Assembly (NCBI GenBank): GCA_018814965.1
Contig: JAHIYS010000020.1
Location: 1 to 12,520, forward strand
From: Gammaproteobacteria bacterium
GTDB taxonomy: Bacteria > Pseudomonadota > Gammaproteobacteria > UBA9339
DNA length: 12,520 nt
Reading direction: 5' to 3'
Shown here: piece after piece, positions 1 to 5,835 of the stretch
Layout: each line of letters opens with the position of its first letter
How positions within the stretch are numbered: the stretch's first letter is position 1
Position numbers and translations under genes: made by a program
The notes under the pieces: model-generated
What the model was told of the DNA's origin: nothing
What the model saw: the letters and a program-made list of their open reading frames with translations, nothing else
Databases searched by the model: none

Positions 1-120
1 AACAAAAAAATGGATTGAATTACCAAGATTACATTGCGCACGGATCGCTGTAACTCAGAAGCATTGAATTAGAGCCCAGATAAGAACATATGGGTGTAAT
101 AACTAAAAAGTCTTATACCA
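1..120. other. Intergenic stretch downstream of icmB
   Basis: I see no gene here. Minus-strand ATGs at 89, 64 and 34 all reach a stop within a dozen codons. Two plus-strand frames are open from the left edge, one to a stop at 51-53 and one to a stop at 65-67; either could be the tail of a convergent gene, but neither is recognisable. An imperfect inverted repeat lies at 29-53: TTACA pairs with TGTAA and GCG with CGC, with a two-base bulge and a seven-base loop. On the minus strand a run of seven T (positions 10 to 4) follows about 18 nt later, so it is not a canonical intrinsic terminator. In L. pneumophila icmF and icmH lie further downstream of icmB; neither begins here. Confidence 0.5.
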
Positions 121-3100
121 CTATGGCAACCGCTTAAAGTAAGGATTCTTAGCATACTCTTCAGTAATACTATTAACTAAAGCCTCAATAACCCCAACTC
201 TAATATCATCATCAATTAAGCCACCCTTTTCCTTAATAGCGTTTAAACTAGTTTCGAGATACTTAGTTACTGTACCCGAAGGGAAAATGGTTGCAAGAAC
301 ACGCCTAGCTTCAGCGGGTCCAATCTTACGATATAATTGATTACGAACATTACTATCTTCAGATGTAGTATTGAAAGCCCACAACTCTATTGGACCTAAA
401 GTAGATGTTAACAGCTGAGTATTAATCCCACCTTTGGTTGAAAATTGCGCTAAAAAAGTTGCTCCACCTTGACGCGGACCATGGACCTGGCCTCGCAAAG
501 CATATTGAGCTGTTTGGGATAAACCAAAAATCTCAGAGGTGCGACGTACAGCTTGCTCAGGACCAGCATCCATAATGAAAATTGAAGTAGCAAATTCAAT
601 CATTACTGGATCAAAATCCTCAACAGATTGTGAAATTAATGCCACTTGTACTTTCCACTTTCTACCTTCACGCATATCAACGATAACCTGCTCTCTAACT
701 GCGGCGGTTTTAGCTGTGCGATGGAATTCGTCAAAAACAATACGCTTAGGATCTTCACGCATTTCAGAAATACGCCGTTCATGATAAGACTTATATGACG
801 ACGGCATATCAGAAACATTCTCTTCAGTTAAATAAAAATTACGAGCTAAAACGTAACGCGCCAACATATACATAACTGCAGTCTGGTGATTAGCAGCATC
901 ACCACCACTTTTTGCAACCTCATCTAGATCTAAAGAAATAATACGCGCCTCACCCAAATCAAATTTAGTTGGCTGAGACAATACTGGATATTCACGTACA
1001 GCTGCAGAAATCATTCTTGAGAAAGCATTAATCAAAGACTCTCCTGTAGGCGCTGTGATCTTACCATATAGATCTTCGACAGCAGGAGTACGACAAATAG
1101 CAGCCGCCTCGGCTAAAAGTGGAGATGCATGGCACTGAGCCAACATAGCTTCATGAGTAAACCCAGCTAAAAATAAAGCATCTGTTACTTCCCACCATGT
1201 GGTACGAGCATCTTTAACAAAACCGATCTCAATTAAAATACCATCTATAGTTTCGTCCACTCCAGAGGTATAAATATCAGGATTACCATCATCAGCAGAT
1301 CTCTTATAAAGCTCATCCACCACTAAACCAACCATATCAGTTATACCATCGTATGGTTTATCGTAACCAACTGGGGTAACCAATAAAGTTACAAAATTAA
1401 TCAAAAAGCTACGCTCTTGTGGGGTAGGATATCGACAACCAAGCTGGGCATCGAACGGGTTAATTGAGTAATCTGGCGTCATCCTCATGCGATGATAAGC
1501 TGCCAAATGACGTTTCTCATATGGCAAAGCCTCTTTAATAAGAGAAATCAAACCACTACTTGATGGTCCGATATCAATAATAGAGATCCGTGGTAATCTC
1601 TGAATACCACTTGCAAGACACAATGCCAAATTAATAGCGTTAGATAAAACAGATTTACCAGAACCGGGACGCGCATAAATCAAATCAATCCATGTGGTTT
1701 GCTGAGTTGATCCTGGTTGATAAGGCCACGGTTTACCATCAGGTGAACGAAATAATATAGCACCATTCTGCCAAGGTGATGATGGGCGGAAAAAAGGCAA
1801 CATATATAAAACTTCTGACAATGGCGCAATTGAAGGTGTTGCTATACTAGAACATGACATCCCCATGGCAGTAGACATAACACCAGCAAATGCATCTCCA
1901 GAAACTTCAGATACATCACAAGATCCCCAACCCTCTATAGCCTTAACTAACTGAGATGATCTAGTGCGAAGTAAACGAATATCACCCTCGGGAGCCCAAG
2001 TAGAAAGAGAAACTCTTAACCTAACAACAGCATTATCAGTATGCAAATCTATATATTTTAATAAATTTACTGAATCATTAATCAATCTATTTTGCGCTGA
2101 AGTCCAACTAAGTACCGATGTTAACGCAGATTTTAATTTTAAAGATGCTAACCCATCACCATCAACTAAAAATGATACGCGCCACGGAATATGCATCGGC
2201 AAAATACGCAACAATAAGCTAGAAAACCGCTGAATATCTTTTGGAAATAAATCAATAAAAGCACAAGAATAAATACGATCTCCTACACGAGCTGTACGTA
2301 AATCCATATTAACAGCATCACGAGGTATTAATTGACGAGCAAGTGATGGCCATAAAATATCAGATATATCTCCAGCAGGGTTTTTAGGCTCCTTGATAAC
2401 AATCTTGTCTCCTGGCAACGATGGTCTCCAAGCCCTATCAGTGAAGTCAGGGTCTATGGATCTTCTCATCTCATAAATAGCATCGTGAACCTCTAATACT
2501 TTTGAAATAATCCCCAAACTACTTAAGTCATTATTTAATGACCTTACAAAAGAATCGTGGACATCACGTAAATCAGGAATCGCTGCCATCAAATTCTGAC
2601 TATTTATAAAAGAAGGGATATTTTTTTCCTTAATTAACTTCGCCTTCTCTTTAAGGGCCCGCTTATGTTGTTCAGAAGTTAAAACCCCTGGACGGGTCCA
2701 AAGAACCACATACATCTCTTCACGAGCACAATATCTAGATAAATAACTAACCCGCTCACTAAACAAGTCTTCTAAACTTAACGATAATCTCTTCGCAGTT
2801 TCTCTGGCAGGCTCAAAGATATTAGATATTTCTTCACCAACCTCATCACGATTATAAGAAAAATATACCTGAATTGAATGCCCCGCATGAGACATTGTAG
2901 TCTGTAAACTACTTAATAAACCAGCTTGAATACGGTCAAATTCTTCAACACCAATTAAAGCTTTAACTCCATCGATTTTTAAGACAGAAATCAGCGAGCC
3001 ATCATTACCAACTAAAACTGTTGGGCTATCAGCTGTTTGCAATTCGCAGTAGGATTCAGTTGTTTGCTTTACGGCACTACCAGCCCATGCAACAAATGCA

Positions 3101-3138
3101 TCTACCGTATCGATAATAGTTTCGGCAATATTAGTCAT
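121..3138 (-). CDS. icmB: IcmB/DotO, cytoplasmic ATPase of the Dot/Icm type IVB secretion system
   Basis: The 1005-residue product matches the length of Legionella DotO (about 1,000 residues). DotO is the VirB4-like ATPase that docks on the cytoplasmic face of the T4BSS and powers assembly or substrate transfer. The visible ATPase core has Walker A ARPGSGKS at residues 489-496, a hydrophobic strand ending in an acidic pair (IVFDE, 800-804) as Walker B, and a following ISQS (835-838) at the usual place for a sensor or motif III strand. The N-terminal third, beginning MTNIAETIIDTVDAFVAWAG, has the family's start pattern. There is no signal peptide and no convincing membrane segment. The ATG is preceded only by a weak GGAT about 12 nt upstream. 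The gene lies 34 bp after icmJ and is the last gene of the visible operon. It looks intact. Confidence 0.96.
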   Translation of the reverse strand: MTNIAETIIDTVDAFVAWAGSAVKQTTESYCELQTADSPTVLVGNDGSLISVLKIDGVKALIGVEEFDRIQAGLLSSLQTTMSHAGHSIQVYFSYNRDEVGEEISNIFEPARETAKRLSLSLEDLFSERVSYLSRYCAREEMYVVLWTRPGVLTSEQHKRALKEKAKLIKEKNIPSFINSQNLMAAIPDLRDVHDSFVRSLNNDLSSLGIISKVLEVHDAIYEMRRSIDPDFTDRAWRPSLPGDKIVIKEPKNPAGDISDILWPSLARQLIPRDAVNMDLRTARVGDRIYSCAFIDLFPKDIQRFSSLLLRILPMHIPWRVSFLVDGDGLASLKLKSALTSVLSWTSAQNRLINDSVNLLKYIDLHTDNAVVRLRVSLSTWAPEGDIRLLRTRSSQLVKAIEGWGSCDVSEVSGDAFAGVMSTAMGMSCSSIATPSIAPLSEVLYMLPFFRPSSPWQNGAILFRSPDGKPWPYQPGSTQQTTWIDLIYARPGSGKSVLSNAINLALCLASGIQRLPRISIIDIGPSSSGLISLIKEALPYEKRHLAAYHRMRMTPDYSINPFDAQLGCRYPTPQERSFLINFVTLLVTPVGYDKPYDGITDMVGLVVDELYKRSADDGNPDIYTSGVDETIDGILIEIGFVKDARTTWWEVTDALFLAGFTHEAMLAQCHASPLLAEAAAICRTPAVEDLYGKITAPTGESLINAFSRMISAAVREYPVLSQPTKFDLGEARIISLDLDEVAKSGGDAANHQTAVMYMLARYVLARNFYLTEENVSDMPSSYKSYHERRISEMREDPKRIVFDEFHRTAKTAAVREQVIVDMREGRKWKVQVALISQSVEDFDPVMIEFATSIFIMDAGPEQAVRRTSEIFGLSQTAQYALRGQVHGPRQGGATFLAQFSTKGGINTQLLTSTLGPIELWAFNTTSEDSNVRNQLYRKIGPAEARRVLATIFPSGTVTKYLETSLNAIKEKGGLIDDDIRVGVIEALVNSITEEYAKNPYFKRLP

Positions 3139-3172
3139 AGTTATACTTAATCCATATATAAAAATATTTTAT

Positions 3173-3793
3173 CTACACAGATAAATCATCCACCACATCA
3201 TTAGACCACTCTTTAACTTGCTTACTAAATTTACTGTATGATGGTAAAAGCCTAAGGGATGACAGTATCTCTTTCTCAATTTTATTCCTGTCTTTATCAA
3301 GAGCATCTATTAGCATCAATCCAAACAAAGCAGGATCACTCATCCCCTCACCAAGATATTCTTCAATAACTTTAGAACGAGACTTTAAATTACGATAAAT
3401 ATCCTGAGAATTAGTCATATAGCTAGTATCATTAGACATAGCACAAAACAAAACATGACAAAATCCATTTAGATCAGTCTGGCTAATTTCTGGAAGGTAA
3501 ATTAATATCCCTCCACCATAATCATCCTTACCAACTGCCTCAAGAAAAAAACATTGGGAGCAAAAACAACATGCTGTTACCATGTTATCGAACTTATTAT
3601 TGCGATAATCATTATCAAGATTGACTATCTCTTGATATTTTTTAGTTTGAAAACCGCAGTACTGACACATGTATTGGTCGCGTTCCAACACCTGATCTTT
3701 AAATTGCTTAAAAGCTGGATCAGCTTTTCTTACCGAAAAAAGCCGCCATCCCTCTGGGATAGCGGCTAATTTTATAGGATATAAGCTGTCCAT
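3173..3793 (-). CDS. icmJ: IcmJ/DotN, zinc-binding HNH-fold subunit of the type IV coupling complex
   Basis: The 206-residue soluble protein matches DotN in length (about 208 in Legionella) and in position between icmD and icmB. DotN binds the C-terminal tail of the coupling ATPase DotL and is part of the effector-receiving complex with IcmS, IcmW and LvgA. The sequence shows an HNH-like layout: RDQYMCQYCGF with C43 and C46, then a second knuckle ACCFCSQC with C75, C76, C78 and C81. The two CxxC pairs can hold a structural zinc. The site where an HNH nuclease has its catalytic His reads VNLDND (57-62) with no His, so nuclease activity is not expected; this agrees with what is known for DotN. 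The gene starts with ATG 18 bp after icmD, and the ribosome-binding site is weak. A partner IcmO is encoded in the same operon. Confidence 0.93.
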   Translation of the reverse strand: MDSLYPIKLAAIPEGWRLFSVRKADPAFKQFKDQVLERDQYMCQYCGFQTKKYQEIVNLDNDYRNNKFDNMVTACCFCSQCFFLEAVGKDDYGGGILIYLPEISQTDLNGFCHVLFCAMSNDTSYMTNSQDIYRNLKSRSKVIEEYLGEGMSDPALFGLMLIDALDKDRNKIEKEILSSLRLLPSYSKFSKQVKEWSNDVVDDLSV

Positions 3794-3811
3794 AAGCTAT
3801 CTACTATTATA

Positions 3812-4195
3812 TTATTGAGTGAGTACATCAACTCCTTCACCAGTAAAACCACCAGCGCTTGCACCTGAACCAAAAAGACTTGTTCCAGCTGGTGCAATAA
3901 TGTTTGGTAAGAAGATAAGAGCTATACCTACCAAAAGCATCGTAATAGGAACACCCATAGTAACCTGTTGAGGATTATCTTTGTGCTGTTTAAACTTAAA
4001 AATAGCCGCAATTGTTAATCCAAAACCTGCTAAATAAGCTGTTGCTACCATTAATTTACCAATACCCTTATAGGTATCACCTAATGTATTAGCCATATCA
4101 GCAATACTAGTTGCAGCTAAAGCATTGGCAGCATAAAAAACTACAGCACCTAATCCAACTGATAAAGTTGATTTTATTATTTTTCTACCTAACAT
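3812..4195 (-). CDS. icmD: IcmD/DotP, small inner-membrane component of the Dot/Icm system
   Basis: The 127-residue product has the length and sequence character of IcmD (about 130 residues). It begins with a signal-like segment (residues 1-27, ending ANALA before A28). Two hydrophobic helices follow at about 46-67 and 79-100, separated by a charged KFKQHKDNPQQ loop. The tail is rich in Gly, Ala and Ser. The protein is needed for secretion in Legionella, but its exact role in the machine is unclear. The core resembles IcmC, encoded just upstream: ATAY followed by a hydrophobic helix, then a helix ending in LP. The gene has the clearest ribosome-binding site of the window, and its 98-bp leader may carry its own promoter. 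It lies 18 bp before icmJ. Confidence 0.92.
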   Translation of the reverse strand: MLGRKIIKSTLSVGLGAVVFYAANALAATSIADMANTLGDTYKGIGKLMVATAYLAGFGLTIAAIFKFKQHKDNPQQVTMGVPITMLLVGIALIFLPNIIAPAGTSLFGSGASAGGFTGEGVDVLTQ

Positions 4196-4204
4196 ATTTT
4201 ATAT

Positions 4205-4210
4205 CTCCTT
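4205..4210 (-). promoter_or_regulatory. Strong ribosome-binding site of icmD
   Basis: AAGGAG on the minus strand stands 9 nt before the icmD ATG. It is a near-perfect Shine-Dalgarno sequence, unlike the weak sites of icmJ and icmB downstream. This suggests higher IcmD translation, which would suit a small subunit needed in many copies (inference). Confidence 0.75.
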
Positions 4211-4235
4211 AAAAATTAAGCCAACATTACGAAAT

Positions 4236-4244
4236 ATCATAACA
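4236..4244 (-). promoter_or_regulatory. Candidate extended -10 promoter for icmD
   Basis: In the 98-bp icmC-icmD gap, reading the minus strand, TGT is followed directly by TATGAT. This gives an extended -10 (TGnTATGAT) with five of six matches to TATAAT. No good -35 is found at 15-17 nt upstream, but extended -10 promoters can do without one. Transcription would start about 30 nt before the icmD ATG, leaving room for its strong ribosome-binding site. The region is AT-rich, so chance matches are likely. Confidence 0.3.
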
Positions 4245-4293
4245 ACTTGTAATACAAAACTATTTTACTCTACTAATAAAAAAAATGATACCC

Positions 4294-4917
4294 TTAAACC
4301 ATACCAAAAGCACTCTTAATAATCTCAATGGTTTGCATTAAATTAATAGCTAAAATCCCACCTATTAAATGAACTATCCCTTTACCAACAGTTCCTTGTT
4401 GGGCTCCTTGCTCAGAAGAATGACTAAGAACGATTAAACCTCGAATAAAATAGATATATCCCACTGCTTTGACAAGCGCAATGGCTCCATCTTTAACCGG
4501 ACCAAATATTGGTTCACCACCAGTTGTTGTATATGACAACTGACTAGAATCTGCTCCCGCCCCCCATAAAGTCCATGCCCCAATATCTATGACACTTGGA
4601 AGATATAACAGCATTAAACCTATAACAAATTTTACTATTGGCCCGCTAATGCTAGTTGTTTGCATTTGCATTTGTGATGATTGGCCAACACGTTTTAAGT
4701 TCATAACAGCTGAAATTATAAACCATAAACCAATGATATAAGCAGTTGCGACCGCAATCTTAATTACAATGCCAGAGTTTTTACTTAAGGCAGCAAGCAT
4801 GGTAGTAAAATCAATAGTAACAGAATATGCAGCAGTCAAAGGTAGGACCGAAAATAATAGTACGGTCCATAATTGCAAAGGCTTATTGATAAATCCATTG
4901 TGATTAAAAATCTTCAT
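4294..4917 (-). CDS. icmC: IcmC/DotE, polytopic inner-membrane component of the Dot/Icm system
   Basis: The 207-residue membrane protein fits IcmC/DotE in position between icmG and icmD, and roughly in size. An N-terminal hydrophobic segment lies at 14-31 (signal anchor or cleaved signal). Further membrane spans lie at about 52-73, 92-110, 144-164 and 176-196. A polar Gln/Met-rich loop (78-90) separates two of them, and an extracytoplasmic-type loop at 111-143 contains WTLWGAG. Legionella mutants fail in intracellular growth, but the biochemical role is unknown. The central part (ATAY at 57-60 through LYLPSVI at 104-110) parallels IcmD. The ATG at 4917 has GGAAGG a few nt upstream. The gene follows icmG by 49 bp, and a 12-bp palindrome sits in that gap. 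Confidence 0.92.
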   Translation of the reverse strand: MKIFNHNGFINKPLQLWTVLLFSVLPLTAAYSVTIDFTTMLAALSKNSGIVIKIAVATAYIIGLWFIISAVMNLKRVGQSSQMQMQTTSISGPIVKFVIGLMLLYLPSVIDIGAWTLWGAGADSSQLSYTTTGGEPIFGPVKDGAIALVKAVGYIYFIRGLIVLSHSSEQGAQQGTVGKGIVHLIGGILAINLMQTIEIIKSAFGMV

Positions 4918-4935
4918 GATCCTTCCATAACCAAA

Positions 4936-4947
4936 TTAGCGCGCTAA
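4936..4947. repeat. 12-bp perfect palindrome between icmG and icmC
   Basis: TTAGCGCGCTAA is a perfect palindrome in the 49-bp gap, 18 bp before the icmC start. Its GC-rich centre stands out from AT-rich surroundings. It could be an operator for a dimeric regulator or a small RNA hairpin, but no T-tract of terminator type follows it. No function can be assigned. Confidence 0.4.
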
Positions 4948-4966
4948 AAAGCAAAAGAAACAATCA

Positions 4967-5818
4967 TTAAAAATCATTAACACCATATTGAATGATTGAA
5001 CCATTACTCATAACAACCATGCCATGACGAGGAGAAATAATTCTAACTACACCATATCCTTCCAATTTACTCCCCACACACAGAGATACAGTTTTACCCT
5101 TAGCCGATTCAAGCCATACGCGCCCCGGAACAATAGCTCTTACATGGTATGCAACCGGCGGCCTACGAACTGCTTTTTTAACTTTAGGTTTTGTCGCTTC
5201 TCTTATCTTTTCTACTTCAAGCAGTATTTGTTGTACTGTAGTTGTAAGTTGATCCAGATGCTGATTAACTCCTAATATCTCTTGCTCAGTTTTGGTAATC
5301 GCAGCATTCAAATTTACAACTCGATCTTGAGTGTTTTTTTCATATTGCATAATGTTATCAGCATTGAGTTTAATATCATTTTGCATCTGAGTTACATTAT
5401 TGCTGCTAACCCCAAGATCCTTGCTCATCAAGCTTGAACGAGCTGCGGATGCATCTGTAGCCATATTTTGCTTCTGCATTAAAGCTGCTTCTGTCTGTAA
5501 CCCAATCTTTTTTTGCTCCAGATTCTGCTCTTTTTTAGAAGAATAGAAGCTAAATATTGTATATAACAATAAAATAGAAATTACTATTACCCCGGGAACC
5601 ATAAAGCGTTTTCTATCAATATTCTTAAAATCAAATTTAAAATGTTTTTTCACCTCTTCATGCGGCAAAGAACTATTATCTACATTAGATCTCTCAAAAG
5701 AACTAGAGGTGGGTGTAGATGAAGCAGGATCTGGGGTTGAAGCATCAATTGCTCCCACCTCAGATTCATTAAATTTATATTCTGTTGCATCACTTGAAGG
5801 CGTTATTTTATCATCCAT
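4967..5818 (-). CDS. icmG: IcmG/DotF, bitopic inner-membrane and periplasmic subunit of the Dot/Icm core complex
   Basis: IcmG/DotF links the inner-membrane and periplasmic parts of the T4BSS and has been reported to contact effectors. I place the start at the second ATG (5818), giving 283 residues. AAGGG lies 7 nt before it but only 1 nt before the upstream in-frame ATG at 5824. Numbered from that upstream ATG, the cytoplasmic part (1-74) is acidic and rich in Ser, Thr and Pro, then turns basic (DRKRF). One membrane helix covers about 75-93. A Gln/Lys/Glu-rich, probably coiled-coil stalk runs from about 98 to 210. A basic patch (TKPKVKKAVRRPP) leads to a compact C-terminal domain (225-285) containing GRVWLES and a SPRHGMVVMSNG turn. 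Family size is similar (about 270 in Legionella). The gene follows icmE by 17 bp and ends in tandem stops, TAA TGA. Confidence 0.93.
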   Translation of the reverse strand: MDDKITPSSDATEYKFNESEVGAIDASTPDPASSTPTSSSFERSNVDNSSLPHEEVKKHFKFDFKNIDRKRFMVPGVIVISILLLYTIFSFYSSKKEQNLEQKKIGLQTEAALMQKQNMATDASAARSSLMSKDLGVSSNNVTQMQNDIKLNADNIMQYEKNTQDRVVNLNAAITKTEQEILGVNQHLDQLTTTVQQILLEVEKIREATKPKVKKAVRRPPVAYHVRAIVPGRVWLESAKGKTVSLCVGSKLEGYGVVRIISPRHGMVVMSNGSIIQYGVNDF

Positions 5819-5824
5819 ATTCAT

Positions 5825-5830
5825 ACCCTT
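5825..5830 (-). promoter_or_regulatory. Ribosome-binding site that selects the second ATG of icmG
   Basis: AAGGGT on the minus strand places the AAGGG core 7 nt before the ATG at 5818 and only 1 nt before the ATG at 5824. Normal spacing therefore favours the second ATG. The difference is two residues (Met-Asn). Confidence 0.55.
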
Positions 5831-5835
5831 TATTG

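Noticed and set aside
2..67. Two plus-strand open frames entering from the left edge, ending at 51-53 and 65-67
   Set aside because: They could be tails of a convergent gene, but they are too short to recognise and two overlapping frames are open, so neither can be supported.
539..784. Plus-strand ORF of 81 codons inside icmB, and similar antisense ORFs at 1964-2233, 3554-3769, 5024-5275, 6965-7252, 7625-7945, 8845-9039, 11316-11549, 11459-11677 and 12026-12286
   Set aside because: All lie antisense within well-supported dot/icm genes and encode low-complexity or unrecognisable proteins. The one at 6965-7252 is simply the opposite strand of the icmE repeat.
636..818. Minus-strand 60-codon ORF overlapping icmB in another frame
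   Set aside because: It is wholly inside the conserved ATPase core of icmB, with no sign of being a separate gene.
4196..4293. PmrA-type (CTTAA repeat) or CpxR-type (GTAAA repeat) regulatory site upstream of icmD
   Set aside because: Only single half-sites are present (one CTTAA and one GTAAA), without the second half at the required spacing.
4915..4930. Tiny upstream frame ATG-GAA-GGA-TCA-TGA overlapping the icmC start as a leader peptide
   Set aside because: Four codons that include the icmC ribosome-binding site itself; most likely coincidental.
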